Source of the DNA: Pseudoscleropodium purum
Taxonomy: Eukaryota > Streptophyta > Bryopsida > Hypnales > Brachytheciaceae
Direction of reading: 5' to 3'
Length of the DNA: 64,000 bases
Assembly (NCBI GenBank): GCA_963969395.1
Contig: OZ017797.1
Coordinates: forward strand, 1,860,001 to 1,924,000
Shown here: one piece after another, positions 31,447 through 44,238 of the stretch
How positions within the stretch are numbered: the first letter of the stretch is position 1
How the letters are laid out: the number at the start of each line of letters is the position of its first letter
The notes under the pieces: model-generated
What the model saw: the letters and a program-made list of their open reading frames with translations, nothing else
Told to the model about the DNA's origin: nothing
Database searches by the model: none
Program-made: the position numbers and the translations under genes

Positions 31447-32205
31447 TGGTTTCGGGTTTCGGGTGACGGTTTAGGATTTCAAGGTCTCCTTTTAACATAT
31501 CTCACATTGTTTGTCTTACCCACTACTGTCATGTGTATATATAATGAGTTGTCATTTCAATTCATAACACAAATCATGCATGAATGGCTTTGGAAGCGAA
31601 GTGAAATAGATGTGGTGGCATGCTACACTAGCATGGATTTATTTCAAATGGACGATCTTGAAAATATTTTTTTTAAGGAAGTACAAAGTCCAAACAATTT
31701 TTTTCAAAGTTTCACAAAAACAACATTATGTGGCACAATTGGAACAATATTTTCAAAGTTCTTATAGGGCTTGGAAAAAAAATTGAAAACTTTGAAACAA
31801 GCAAAGTGTCCATTCATCTTTCTCTAGGTCTCATACAAAATGGACACATGGTCCTTATTTCAGAGTTATCAATTTTTTTTCCAAGTCCTACAAGAACATT
31901 GAAAATATTGTTCCAATTGTGCCACATAATGTTGTTTTTGTGAAACTTTGGAAAAAAATGTTTGGACTTTGTACTTCCTTAAAAAACATTTTAAAAATCA
32001 TCCATTTGTAATAGACCCATGCTAGTGTGGCATGCCACCACATCTATTTCACTTTGCTTCCAAAGCCATTCATGCATGATTTGTGTTATGAATTGAAATG
32101 ACAATTCATTATATACACAGAGGGTGGTAGGACATAAAACAAATAATGTGGGATACGTTAAAAGGAGATCTTGAAACCCTAAACCACCAAACCCTAAAAA
32201 ATCCT
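31447..32205. repeat. Large hairpin (inverted repeat with ~330 bp arms)
   Basis: The left arm, about 31,447-31,790, pairs with the right arm, about 31,876-32,205, across an ~85 bp loop. Matches include GAGTTGTCATTTCAATTCAT against ATGAATTGAAATGACAATTC, GGAAGTACAAAGTCCAAACA against its complement, and TTATGTGGCACAATTGGAAC against GTTCCAATTGTGCCACATAA. Mismatches are scattered. It could be a foldback element or a source of long double-stranded RNA. It codes for nothing recognisable. Confidence 0.85.
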
Positions 32206-35200
32206 CTAATGCCTAGCAACTCCCAAAATTGGACTTGAAAGTATGGTACTTCAAATATTCATTATCAAAGTTTATATCAATTTTAGAAGCCTATAGTAGA
32301 GGAAGCCCATGGACCACATGAAGGGGTTGGTTGAGAGTCAAAGTTAGCTAACAATGTGATCTTGCATTTATTGTCTCTGAATAAAGGCAAGGGCCATGTA
32401 ATAACAATGGACACTTTTTCTTTTTTTTCATCCATTGTGTTATTCAAAGAATTATTGAATAGAAGAATGTATACTATAGGCACCTTTCAATATAATCGAA
32501 TAGATCTATCAAATTCTTAAAAATATCAAGGCATTCAATAAACCTATGCAAGAAATATTGGATTGGCGTATGCATGAGTCCAAGCAAGTAAGCTCTATTT
32601 TATAGAAAGACAAAAAAAACAAAAAAACGATCCTTATTATTTCTACACTTGCCATGCCCATTTAACCTCTATAGTCCCAAGGTTGTTTTTCTGTCAAAAA
32701 CCACTCAAAATTGTCATTTCTGTTGCATTCGCCCAAGAAAACAAAAAAAATCTTTTTTTTAGAATCTAACCGTAGGATCTTGTACTTCACTTGTCTTAGC
32801 TTATAAAGTAAAAATTTCATGAAGTTTGACAGTATAGATTGGAAGATATTAGCATTCAAAGTTGAAAAAGAAAGTTTTTTTGAACATTGGCTTGCAATTT
32901 CAGATGACTTTGACTGCCAATTGTAAAATTTCTGTGCACTATAAACTTTGAATGAAAAAAATTTAATGTTGAAGAATTGAATTGAAAGTCTAGGAAAAAA
33001 TTCAAAAAAAAAAACACTTGATTTTTCTTCTTTAAAAAATTGTTAAGTAGAAGTAGGTCCAAGATTGAAAAAAATTCAAAATTGTTAATAACTCCAAGAT
33101 GGGATTGAAAGACAATAATCCCAATGGTGGGATTGTTGTAGAAAGCAAATAAAACATTTTCAACAAAAAATTTGAGAAAAATTGTGGAAATTGCATTAAG
33201 AAATGAATCCTACGAGTTATTTTTTCAAGAAGATGCTTCAATTGCCCAGAAAACAAGATTGTCCATAACTTTCTCATTATTAGTCCAAATAGAACAAATC
33301 AAAGCTTCACATGTAGAAAAAAATATAAAATTTCAAAAGAAAAGAAATTAGAATTTATTTTGATTTTCTGCAATTTTTTTTGTGTTGCTCGCCAAGTTTA
33401 GTTTCAAGCTTTTTGTGGTATTACTTTTGCTCCCGAACAGCAATTGAAATAAAACTTGTATTCCCACATAACTAATCAGTTTTTCTATCATATGGAAAAG
33501 TTTCAAAAAAATTCACCAAAATTTGAGGTCACAAGAACCTAGCCAAAATTTGATTTGTCCCTTGAGGGGACAATGGGACTTTACAAGTTAATGGCAATTT
33601 CTAGTGGTAAGGGTACCACAACGCAATGGATCAATTCATGATAACATTCAAATTTTGTCAATGCACCACAAATATACAACACACATGTGGAGCATTCAAT
33701 GTCAAAGATCAATTGCATGTCTCTTAAATGTGTCAAACACAATCACATCAGTAGTGGCACTTGGTTTTCATTTCTTCACCGACATGACTAATGAATATGT
33801 ACATCATTTATCTGGACAAATGCAAGGAGTGTAACCACCCTTGCTATCCTATGCCACATATATAGATTTGAAATCAATTGTGTGAAGTGCTAACTAGTTG
33901 AAAATAGTTGAAAAAAGTGGCATATATAGTTCATAGAATTGATAGAAGTACTTGTCAAAGGTGTCTACCTTGCTCAACTTTCACTAAATTTCACAAACCT
34001 TGCATGGTTTGCAACAATGGCTCACCCCTCATAATAAGGCCCAAGACATATTGCTTCTCATATGGCAATAAATTTTTATGCTTTCACAAATAGTATTTTC
34101 AAATTTACCATAAACATCTCAATTGAATATGGTCCATACATATTATGAGCAAAATTTCTTTGTTGTGCTTTGTTAAATATACTTTGTATGTTTTTAATTT
34201 TTAAGGCAATTGTGGGTCCTATTAATTAGGTGCAAAGACTTTTTATGTGAGTGTAATAAGTAAAAGAGATGGATTTTTTTCCCTCTTCTCTAAAATTTAA
34301 TAAACTAACTTGGAGTATATCAAAGATAAACAAATGTTTCAATTCATCATTGGGATTCCTAAGCATTGAAAGTACAAAGTAGAAAATGTATTTGCAAAAA
34401 AGCTAGTATATCGTCAATTTCAAGGTCATTATACTATTGTAAGTTTAGTTTTTTTGATGTGAACATTCCACACCTTTCTTTCAAGTAAAAATTGATGGAC
34501 ATTTGTATAACATTATCTTGATTATGATAGATTTTAAAATGTTGGTCAAAGTCATCTAAAACTCTTGGGTAGGGTTCCAAAAAACTTTTTTCTTAACTTC
34601 AAACACTCATATCTTTCAATTTGAATGGTCAGACTTCACAAAAATCTTACCATGTGTTTTTATTAAAGTTAAGTACAAGATACTATGGTTAAATTTTTGA
34701 AGAAAACAGTTTTATGTGTTTTTCATTGAATGTAGTAGAAACAATAATTTTGAGTGGTTTTTGAGGGAAAAATGCCTTGGTCTTTTAAGGGTTATATTTG
34801 AGTTTGCATCTTATATTTTGATTACATGAGACTATGTTTTGTCTATTATGGAGGTAATTTTTTCAGTTAGTTTTCTATTTTGCCTTTATATTTTACTGAC
34901 AAAAAAAGTATAAATGAAAAAAAAATTTAGATATAGTTAATTTCAAAATTTATGATGAAAAAAATATTGTGATTTACAAATTGTGATATGTGTGTAGAGT
35001 TATATCATTTATAATTTATATTTATATTCACTGATTTTTTCTATTATTATTTATAAAAATTTAGGATTTCTTTTAAACAAATTGTTTGACCATTTATAAT
35101 TTGCTTTTTGAATCGCTTGACATTTGTTGGATAAGAAGTTGTTACTTGACATTGGGCAATGTTTTTTTGCTTTTTGAAAAAGTGCCAAGATGGCAATCAT

Positions 35201-35650
35201 TTGAAATTTGGTGAAGAATTGTATTCTTACATTCATTCATCTTTTGGAATAAAAAAACACTTTCCAATCATATTCATGCACTTTTCCATCCAAATTTGGC
35301 AACTTCATCCGCATTTAATAATAGGATTGGACAAATTTTGGCAAAAAAGATTACTTTACACTAGCGAAATATAGACATTTATTTTGAAATGGTGCAATCT
35401 AGCTCCATAATGCAAAAAAGGTTGGTTGACATATAGAAGGTAACTCACCCTAAAAAGCACTTCCATCTCAATTTTGTCTTCATAAACTCATTTCAAAAGA
35501 AAAATATATACTACAAGTACATAAAAGCCTTGCAATGAAGTTATTCATTTGTTAAGTTTTAAATTTTAAATGATTAGAAAAATCAAATATAAATGGATGA
35601 GACTGAATAAGGACCATCTTGGGGCAATCCAAAACACACCTAATGAGAGA
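32206..35650. other. Intergenic, no gene; parts of a dispersed repeat
   Basis: AT-rich. Two stretches (about 32,660-32,880 reversed, and 34,560-34,800) resemble each other and 52,740-52,990. No gene recognised. Confidence 0.55.
34560..34800 (+). repeat. Dispersed repeat, copy A
   Basis: Words such as TAACTTCAAA, TATCTTTCAAT, a ~100 bp middle, then TGCCTTGGTC and AAGGGTTA appear in the same order at 52,740-52,990, and in reverse complement near 32,660-32,880. The copies are well diverged and the family is unknown. Confidence 0.45.
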
Positions 35651-35655
35651 GTCAT
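35651..35655. repeat. Target duplication of the gypsy element, left copy
   Basis: GTCAT, repeated at 51,445-51,449. Confidence 0.9.
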
Positions 35656-38600
35656 TGTCGCAGCACAGGGCAGGTCAATTCCCCATTATACTCACAAAAA
35701 TCGCTCTAGAGTATAACTAAGTGACTCTAAAGATCGAACCCACGAGATCCTGTGAAGTATCTAGCTCTATTAAGCAGTTAAGCTCAGTCAGTATCCCAAT
35801 CTTACTTTCCGGTCCTAGATCTAGAACCAGAAATACCAACACACCGGATAACTACAGACCGGATTACTCCTTCTTCCGGTCCTACTAACTATCCGGTCCG
35901 TACAAATACCCAAATCCCAGGATCTCACAATTTCCGATACTGGAAATCCGTCCTGACCAATCCGGTCCGGATTGTCATCCTGTACCCGTAATCCTATCCG
36001 GTTTGGTTTTGCCTCTGTTTCACCATCAGAGGGGTCGCCGCTTAATTTTGAGAGTGGTAGGCCCACCACTCCTTCCGTGACTTATAGTGGCTAAAGACCC
36101 ACTGTCCTACCTTCTAGACTCCTAAGCTAATCCGGATCCGGTTTGGTCCTTCACAACAACCCAGATAGCAATCCGGGTCGTAGGTCACACAAAGACCCCA
36201 CACTCGACCCTCTCGTACTACAACGACCTTGATGCTACTTCCGATCCGTGCGAAGACAGGTGGTTACAAGTGCACCCGTCCGTTCCAACATCAACTAAAG
36301 TTCTTCCGTTACCCATACGGGTGGTGAGACCTCATAGGAGATCGGACACTCAACCGGATTTCCCACCCGGGAGTTCTAGCGCAGCTAAGGAATCCCTCCC
36401 TACCCGCCTAGCCTAACAACGGCTTTCTCACCCGGAATCTCAAACTCTAGACGTGCTGAGGAACTAAGTTCACTCCCAACTCTTCGGTACCTACTCACAT
36501 GCACCTAGGATCGGAAAATAAACACCAAGGGGAGAAATCACTTACAAACCAACTCGTACTATCCTAACTCCACATCATACAATCCTGTCGCGCTGGAGAG
36601 AGATACACAACGAAGAGAATAGAAAGGTACAAGAAGTTTGCAAAATGAACAACTCCCAATTCCCATCGCAGGAACCGATTTATATACAAAGGGTAAAAAC
36701 CCTAAAAGCACAAAAAGGAGCGGAAAACCCGTGGGGGTCCGCCGCCAACTAAATCTAACTTCCGGTCTAACCTAATACTGTTGAGCCGGATACGGATCCG
36801 GATCCGCTCCTACTCCTAACTGAAATTAAAATCCTATCTACCCTACAACTCTAGATCCTATCGTCGGGCTTCCGGTCTCCGGGACTAGCTCCTCGAAGAC
36901 TTCACTCAAATTCCGGACCCGTTCCCCCTCCGCATGATTCGGTCCGGGTGGAGACTCCAGGTTGATGGTGATATCCGGTCTCGTGCCCGGAGTCCCAGTC
37001 CGTGCAAACTTCTTGGACTCAGGAGTCCAATCCTTCCTGTCCTTCGCCATAGTTGCATCCGGAAAGAGGTCCGGTAGTGAGATGTCCGAAAGGTGAATAC
37101 CTTTGTCGCAAGTCGCTCCCGTCAGCTTCCGGCTGCTCTCCTCGATCCGGTCCACTGCCTTCCGCCCCTCTACCATTGCCGTCTCCACCTGCTCGGCGAA
37201 GTCCGCGAGAATCCGGACCATCCGGGAACCGGATAGTTTCTTCTCTTCGTGGATCTTCTCGTCGAAGAGCTTCGCCTTGGCCGCTGCCGTTCCGGTCTCT
37301 CCCAGGACCGCCTTGATCTGCTCGGCCACCGTCCGAGTCTCCTCCGCCATCTCCCGAGCGGCCGTCACGTCTTCCTGATAGGCAAAAAGTGTTGCCTTCA
37401 GTTTATCTACCTCCTCCTGCAACCGGCGGATCTCGGCTTCCTGCTTCCGGGTCTCTTCCGGATTCGTGATGCATTGCGCCACTTGTTTCGCCAAGTTGCT
37501 GTCCGGTGCAGCACCCACCAACTTGCCGATTGCCGCAAGCGTCCTGTGCTTGACCTCCCAATCCGCCCTGATGTTGCAGAGGACGTTGATCAGACCGTTG
37601 AACGGATCTTGCATATCCGGATCTCCCCCGGAATTGGTCTTCTCGGCTTCCGGTTTCTCTTCCGGGGTTGGTTTGTCTTGACCGGGAGGCGTCCCGCGCT
37701 TGTGTGGAGGCGTCAGCTTCTGTCGCTTGATCGGCGGCATCGGCTCCTCCTCTTCCTCGCTGGACTCCCGGTCTGACCCGGAATCGGATTCCGCCTCGTC
37801 ATCCGTCTCCGACTCCCCATACTTCAGGAGCACTTCCTGCGTCTTCCACGCCCTCTCCTCCGTATCGGTGAGGACTTGGTTCTCCCGATAGAGGTGGAAG
37901 AGGTAAGGGCACACTGGAGTGGCCCTTTTCTTCCCAACCCTACTAACAAGTTGGGCCACGAGATCGGAAATGATCCGTGCCCAATCCACTTTCCGGGTAC
38001 CACTGAGGGCACCGAAAATGGTGTTGCCGAGGGTGATCGTCACCCTGGTCGGCTTTTCCGGGTGAAGAACCGGAACCAGGAATTGCAGGAGCCGACGGTG
38101 TCGGTCATCCAAGCAATCCTCGACCGCGTATCCGTCCTTCGGGTTGACGGCTCCCTTGAACTTCCCTCGGACAAACTCATCCTTCCGGCTCGCCATTCCC
38201 AAACCTCCTGTCCGGAAACCGTAAACCGCTCTCCACATCCCCTCGTTCCAGCTGACGGGAGCTCCCCTCACGGTGTTGTCAAACTGGTTGGACAACTTTC
38301 CGAGGAGCTCCTTGACCATTCTCTCCTCCCTAAAACCCCAAGGTTTCTCGGCAAACCCTACGCAACCCATGGATTTGAGATCATCCATGAGTTCAGCCTT
38401 TTCCGGCTCTGTGGAGGGAATAACCGGAATGACATTCCGGAGCTTCACCTCGCCTCCAGAGGGACTCGCTTGTCTCGACCTACGTAGCTGAGGCATTCCC
38501 ACTCACATCTACCTCACTCTCTCCTAGCCCCACGTCCCGTTCCTCACTTTCTCTCTCCGATCTCAACCGGAATCAAAATGAACAGAACGCAAACGCACAG

Positions 38601-38940
38601 ACGCACAAACGACAAAAACTCAACCGCGCACGCTCAAGGTCGAGTTTCTAAAAGGGGGTGCAACAGTGAAAGCTCCTCCTTTTATAGTCCCTGGACCCTT
38701 TCCGGTTTGTCATCATAATCCGGTTTACCATCATAATCCGGTCCTAGACCTAATCCGTGTTACATTCCATTTCCATCGTTAGTTACTCCTGACCGGATTA
38801 GATCCAAGAGGCCCACTACTTCACGTTCCGTGCTAATTCTGAGTTTTCCTTCCCCACCTAATCGGATCCGGTTAGCTAATGACTAGTTTCCGTTCCTATT
38901 TGGGTGTATACTAAGAAAATCAAAATTCTAAGCTGCGACA
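35656..38940 (-). repeat. Gypsy 3' LTR
   Basis: 3285 bp, ends TGTCGCAGC and GCTGCGACA. TATA boxes lie on the minus strand at 38,680-38,687 and about 36,680-36,687. It differs from the 5' LTR at many sites, mostly in the half that carries the C-terminal end of the ORF and U5. Confidence 0.93.
36838..38496 (-). CDS. LTR-encoded protein, intact copy 2
   Basis: The same 552-codon frame as at 22,030-23,688, also without stops, starting from the ATG at 38,496. Substitutions relative to copy 1 are conservative for the most part (for example ETRTVAEQ against ETRKIAKQ, ESKKFARTG against ESKKSARTG). Domain order is unchanged: basic start, globular domain, acidic run, PPIKRQK, coiled coil. Two intact copies at different loci argue that the frame is maintained by the family rather than open by chance. 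Confidence 0.75.
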   Translation of the reverse strand: MPQLRRSRQASPSGGEVKLRNVIPVIPSTEPEKAELMDDLKSMGCVGFAEKPWGFREERMVKELLGKLSNQFDNTVRGAPVSWNEGMWRAVYGFRTGGLGMASRKDEFVRGKFKGAVNPKDGYAVEDCLDDRHRRLLQFLVPVLHPEKPTRVTITLGNTIFGALSGTRKVDWARIISDLVAQLVSRVGKKRATPVCPYLFHLYRENQVLTDTEERAWKTQEVLLKYGESETDDEAESDSGSDRESSEEEEEPMPPIKRQKLTPPHKRGTPPGQDKPTPEEKPEAEKTNSGGDPDMQDPFNGLINVLCNIRADWEVKHRTLAAIGKLVGAAPDSNLAKQVAQCITNPEETRKQEAEIRRLQEEVDKLKATLFAYQEDVTAAREMAEETRTVAEQIKAVLGETGTAAAKAKLFDEKIHEEKKLSGSRMVRILADFAEQVETAMVEGRKAVDRIEESSRKLTGATCDKGIHLSDISLPDLFPDATMAKDRKDWTPESKKFARTGTPGTRPDITINLESPPGPNHAEGERVRNLSEVFEELVPETGSPTIGSRVVG

Positions 38941-38953
38941 TTACCCCTTCCTC
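38941..38953 (-). other. Gypsy polypurine tract
   Basis: On the minus strand GAGGAAGGGGTAA abuts the 3' LTR. Confidence 0.75.
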
Positions 38954-38976
38954 ATCTGTGAGCGTCCCCGCGAACA

Positions 38977-40929
38977 TCATTGACCTTCAGTCGAAGAAGT
39001 AGCCACCGAATACTTTTTCACTCTTGATCCGTTCACACGAGTGTCAAGCCACTGGCCCTGCAAATTCGCAAGTTGCAAAGACCCATTTTGAAAAATTTGA
39101 ATGACTCGGAAAGGTCCCATCCATCGGGTATGCAATTTTCCTGGAAACTCTTTGTGACGGTTGTCATAAACTAGCACAAGACCGCCTTCCTGGATTCCAT
39201 GATCAACTGGAAGTTTCCGGTCATAATCTTTCTTGCGTTTGAATTGCACTTCCATGGTTATCTCAAGAGCTGCAATTCGGGTTTCTTCCAGTTCTTCAAT
39301 CGCGAGGAGTCGCGGAAGTATATCCATTCTGGTCTCCGCATTCCGGGCTGCCATGACACGGAAAGTCTCCACTTCTAACTCCACCCCATGAACTGTGTTT
39401 TGGCCAAAGACCAAAAAGTAGGGCGTTTTTCCGGTTGTGCTCTTCTCTGCCGTATTGTACGCATGCATGGCCGAAGGTAGTTTCCGGTCCCAATCCGTCT
39501 TGTGAGCGGAAACCATCTTGTTCAAGATCTTCCCAATAATTCCGTTCGCCCGCTCGGTTAATCCATTCGCCTTTGGATTATAAGGAGTCGTCTTCCGGTG
39601 CTTGATAAGATATTTGGTAGTTAGGTCGGAGATGACGTCATTGAGGAAATGGGTTCCTCTATCACTGACCAACTCCAGTGGGTGGCCAAATCGCATGAGG
39701 ATTTCTTCAAACAAAAAGGACGCGGAAGTCTCGGCATTGTTTTTCCGGGTTGCTCTGGCCTCCACCCACTTGGTCGCGTAATCTGTGGCTAGGATTATGT
39801 ACCTCTTCTTCCTAGCACTGACCGGAAAAATGGGTCCAATAAAGTCGATCCCCCATTTCTCAAACGGTGCTAAGGGAATTATGGGAGTGAGCGGCCAATG
39901 GTTCCGGAAAGATGGTGCTCCTGTCCGCTGACACTGATCGCAACTCCGAACAAAATTCCTCACATCCCGGTGTACATACGGCCACCAGTATCCGGCGGAT
40001 CGGATCCGGTTCACCGTAGTAACAAAGGCAAAATGTCCTCCGGAACTCCCGCAATGGAGTGCCCGGATGACTTTCTTCCGGTTCGAAGGTTCCAAGCATC
40101 GCCTAAGGACGTCATCTGCCCCTAACTTGAAAAGGACTCCCCTAATCATGGTATAAGGAGCCGCTTTTCTCTGAAAGATTTCTTTCTCCTCTTGACTCAT
40201 CTGTTCCGGATATTTGGAATTCACTAAATAGCTAATGATATCCCGGAACTCCGAAACAGACTCGTTGCTTAGGTGAAAAACTTCTATCAAGGGAAAATCC
40301 GGTTTCTCCGTTTCAACCGGAATTTCCAGAGAATCCGGAAACTCATCCGGAAACTCAGCGGAAATATCCGCCACGGATTCCTGTCCTCTTTGTCTCGAGA
40401 GGTAATCCGCGTTCGAGTTTGCTTTTCCGGGTTTCACTACGACTTCGTAATTAAACTCTTGTAAAAGCAAAATCCATCTAGCAATCCGACCTGACAAATC
40501 CGGTTTATTCACGAGGTATTTCAAGGAATCATGATCTGTGTGAAAAATTACCTTGTACCCTAGCAAATAATGTCGGAACTTCTTACAAGAATACACGACC
40601 GCCAGAGCTTCTCGTTCTGTAGTGGTGTAATTCCGTTCCGCCAAACTCATTTGCCTGCTCGCATAGTAAATCGGATTCTCACGCTTCTCCGTGTCGAACT
40701 GCCAAAGAATGGATCCCAGACACCAACCGGATGCGTCGATGGTGACATGGAACTCTTTTGTCCAATCCGGAACGGAAAGGATCGGAGCTCTAGCAAGCTG
40801 AGTCTTCAGATCATCGAAGGCCTGCTGTCGCTTTACGGTCCACACAAATTCCGTATCCTGTTTGAGTAGTTCCGTGAGAGGGATGGCCCTCTTGGCGTAT
40901 CCGTCAATGAATCGACAGTAGTAGCCCAC
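38977..40929 (-). pseudogene. Gypsy pol, C-terminal part: RNase H and integrase
   Basis: This is the downstream half of pol, cut off by the solo LTR at 40,930. It starts at the end of the RT connection (YYCRFIDGYA). RNase H follows, with TIDASGWCLGSIL, the Glu in TTTEREALAVVY and the Asp in FHTDHDSLKYL. Then comes the integrase HHCC zinc region ending CDQCQRTG, and the core with WGIDFIGP, VSDRGTHF and NGLTERANG, giving the D, D and E. The C-terminal part has a GPY/F-like RWMGPFRV and ends 48 codons later. I see no chromodomain. The terminator is TGA at 38,977-38,979. With the solo LTR and one duplication removed, the frame joins 46,404-44,234 exactly. Confidence 0.88.
40925..40929. repeat. 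Target duplication of the inserted solo LTR, left copy
   Basis: CCCAC, repeated at 44,234-44,238. Confidence 0.9.
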
Positions 40930-41202
40930 TATTACAGCTTAGAATTTTGATTTTCTTAGTATACACCCAAATAGGAACGGAAACTAGTCATTAGCTAACC
41001 GGATCCGATTAGGTGGGGAAGGAAAACTCAGAATTAGCACGGAACGTGAAGTAGTGGGCTTCTTGGATCTAATCCGGTCAGGAGTAACTAACGACGGAAA
41101 TGGAATGTAACACGGATTAGGTCTAGGACCGGATGATGATGATGAACCGGATTATGATGGTAACCCGGATTCATGATGACAAACCGGAAAGGGTCCAGGG
41201 AC

Positions 41203-41210
41203 TATAAAAG
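41203..41210 (+). promoter_or_regulatory. TATA box of the LTR gene in the inserted LTR
   Basis: TATAAAAG about 185 bases before the LTR ORF start, equivalent to 21,839-21,848. Confidence 0.55.
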
Positions 41211-41392
41211 GAGGAGCTTTCACTGTTGCACCCCCTTTTAGAAACTCGACCTTGAGCGTGCGCGGTTGAGTTTTTGTCGTTTGTGCGTCTGTGCGTTTGC
41301 GTTCTGTTCATTTTGATTCCGGTTGAGATCGGAGAGAGAAAGTGAGGAACGGGACGTGGGGCTAGGAGAGAGTGAGGTAGATGTGAGTGGGA

Positions 41393-43051
41393 ATGCCTCA
41401 GCTACGTAGGTCGAGACAAGCGAGTCCCTCTGGAGGCGAGGTGAAGCTCCGGAAAGTCATTCCGGTTATTCCCTCCACAGAGCCGGAAAAGGCTGAACTC
41501 ATGGATGATCTCAAATCCATGGGTTGCGTAGGGTTTGCCGAGAAACCTTGGGGTTTTAGGGAGGAGAGAATGGTCAAGGAGCTCCTCGGAAAGTTGTCCA
41601 ACCAGTTTGACAACACCGTGAGGGGAGCTCCCGTCAGCTGGAACGAGGGGATGTGGAGAGCGGTTTACGGTTTCCGGACAGGAGGTTTGGGAATGGCGAG
41701 CCGGAAGGATGAGTTTGTCCGAGGGAAGTTCAAGGGAGCCGTCAACCCGAAGGACGGATACGCGGTCGAGGATTGCTTGGATGACCGACACCGTCGGCTC
41801 CTGCAATTCCTGGTTCCGGTTCTTCACCCGGAAAAGCCGACCAGGGTGACGATCACCCTCGGCAACACCATTTTCGGTGCCCTCAGTGGTACCCGGAAAG
41901 TGGACTGGGCACGGATCATTTCCGATCTCGTGGCCCAGCTTGTTAGTAGGGTTGGGAAGAAAAGGGCCACTCTAGTGTGCCCTTATCTCTTCCACCTCTA
42001 TCGGGAGAACTAAGTCCTCACCAACATAGAGGAGAAGGCGTGGAAGACGCAGGAAGTGCTCCTGAAGTACGGGGAGTCGGAGACGGATGACGAAGCGGAA
42101 TCCGATTCCGGGTCAGACCGGGAGTCGAGCGAGGAAGAGGAGGAGCCGATGCCGCCGATCAAGCGACAGAAGCTGACGCCTCCACACAAGCGCGGGACGC
42201 CTCCCGGTCAAGACAAACCGGCCCCGGAGGAGAAACCGGAAGCCGAGAAGGCCAATTCCGGGGGAGATCCGGATATGCAAGATCCGTTCAACGGTCTGAT
42301 CAACGTCCTCTGCAACATCAGGGCGGATTGGGAGGTCAAGCACAGGACGCTTGCGGCAATCGGCAAGTTGGTGGGTGCTGCACCGGACAACAACTTGGCG
42401 AAACAAGTGGCGCAATGCATCACGAATCCGGAAGAGACCCGGAAGCAGGAAGCCGAGATCCGCCGGTTGCAGGAGGAGGTAGATAAACTGAAGGCAACAC
42501 TTTTTGCCTATCAGGAAGACGTGACGGCCGCTCGGGAGATGGCGGAGGAGACTCGGAAGGTGGCCGAGCAGATCAAGGCGGTCCTGGGAGAGACCGGAAC
42601 GGCCGCTGCCAAAGCGAAGCTCTTCGACGAGAAGATCCACGAAGAGAAGAAACTATCCGGTTCCCGGATGGTCCGGATTCTCGCGGACTTCGCCGAGCAG
42701 GTGGAGACGGCAATGGTGGAGGGGCGGAAGGCAGCGGACCGGATCGAGGAGAGCAGCCGGAAGCTGACGGGAGCGACGTGCGACAAAGGTATTCACCTTT
42801 CGGACATCTCACTACCGGACCTCTTTCCGGATGCAACTATGGCGAAGGACAGGAAGGATTGGACTCCTGAGTCCAAGAAGTCTGCACGGACTGGGACTCC
42901 GGGCACGAGACCGGATATCACCATCGACCTGGAGTCTCCACCCGGACCGAATCCTGCGGAGGGGGAACGGGTCCGGAATTTGAGTGAAGTCTTCGAGGAG
43001 CTAGTCCCGGAGACCAGAAGCCCGACGATAGGATCTAGAGTTGTAGGGTAG
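41393..43051 (+). pseudogene. LTR-encoded protein, copy with one stop
   Basis: The full LTR frame is present but a single TAA at 42,011-42,013 replaces the Gln codon (CAA) that follows LYREN in the intact copies. The frame stays open on both sides (206 codons before, 331 open codons from 42,056). The same stop and the same neighbouring changes (AACATAGAGG for GATACGGAGG) occur in the 5' LTR copy at 49,344-51,002. Confidence 0.8.
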
Positions 43052-44233
43052 ATAGGATTTTAATTTCAGTTAGGAGTAGGAGCGGATCCGGATCCGGATC
43101 CGGCTCAACAGTATTAGGTTAGACCGGAAGTTAGATTTAGTTGGCGGCGGACCCCCACGGGTTTTCCGCTCCTTTTTGTGCTTTTAGGGTTTTTACCCTT
43201 TGTATATAAATCGGTTCCTGCGATGGGAATTGGGAGTTGTTCATTTTGCAAACTTCTTGTACCTTTCTATTCTCTTCGTTGTGTATCTCTCTCCAGCGCG
43301 ACAGGATTGTATGATGTGGAGTTAGGATAGTACGAGTTGGTTTGTAAGTGATTTCTCCCCTTGGTGTTTATTTTCCGATCCTAGGTGCATGTGAGTAGGT
43401 ACCGAAGAGTTGGGAGTGAACTTAGTTCCTCAGCACGTCTAGAGTTTGAGATTCCGGGTGAGAAAGCCGTTGTTAGGCTAGGCGGGTAGGGAGGGATTCC
43501 TTAGCTGCGCTAGAACTCCCGGGTGGGAAATCCGGTTGAGTGTCCGATCTCCTGTGAGGTCTCACCACCCGTATGGGTAACGGAAGAACTTTAGTTGATG
43601 TTGGAACGGACGGGTGCACTTGTAACCACCTGTCTTCGCACGGATCGGAAGTAGCATCAAGGTCGTTGTAGTACGAGAGGGTCGAGTGTGGGGTCTTTGT
43701 GTGACCTACGACCCAGATTGCTATCTGGGTTGTTGTGAAGGACCAAACCGGATCCGGATTAGCTTAGGAGTCTAGAAGGTAGGACAGTGGGTCTTTAGCC
43801 ACTATAAGTCACGGAAGGAGTGGTGGGCCTACCACTCTCAAAATTAAGCGGCGACCCCTCTGATGGTGAAACAGAGGCAAAACCAAACCGGATAGGATTA
43901 CGGGTACAGGATGACCATTCCGACCGGATTGGTCAGGACGGATTTCCAGGATCGGAAGTTGTGAGATCCTGGGATTTGGGTATTTGTATGGACCGGATAG
44001 TTAGTAGGACCGGAAGAAGGGGAAATCCGGTCTGTAGTTATCCGGTGTGGTAGTATTTCTGGTTCTAGATCTAGGACCGGAAAGTAAGATTGGCATACTG
44101 ACTGAGCTTAACTGCTTAATAGAGCTAGATACTTCACAGGATCTCGTGGGTTCGATCTTTAGAGTCACTTAGTTATACTCTAGAGCGATTTTTGTGAGTA
44201 TAATGGGGAATTGACCTGCCTTGTGCTGCGACA

Positions 44234-44238
44234 CCCAC
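44234..44238. repeat. Target duplication of the inserted solo LTR, right copy
   Basis: CCCAC, identical to 40,925-40,929. Confidence 0.9.

Larger units (their letters stand above)
40930..44233 (+). mobile_element. Solo LTR inserted into gypsy pol, opposite strand
   Basis: 3304 bp, same LTR family in plus orientation. The left end reads TATTACAGC instead of TGTCGCAGC, three transitions in the terminal repeat; the right end is intact (GCTGCGACA). CCCAC flanks both sides. The insertion falls between the end of RT and RNase H of the surrounding element. A roughly 13 bp insertion relative to the first solo LTR lies near 41,158. Confidence 0.92.
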
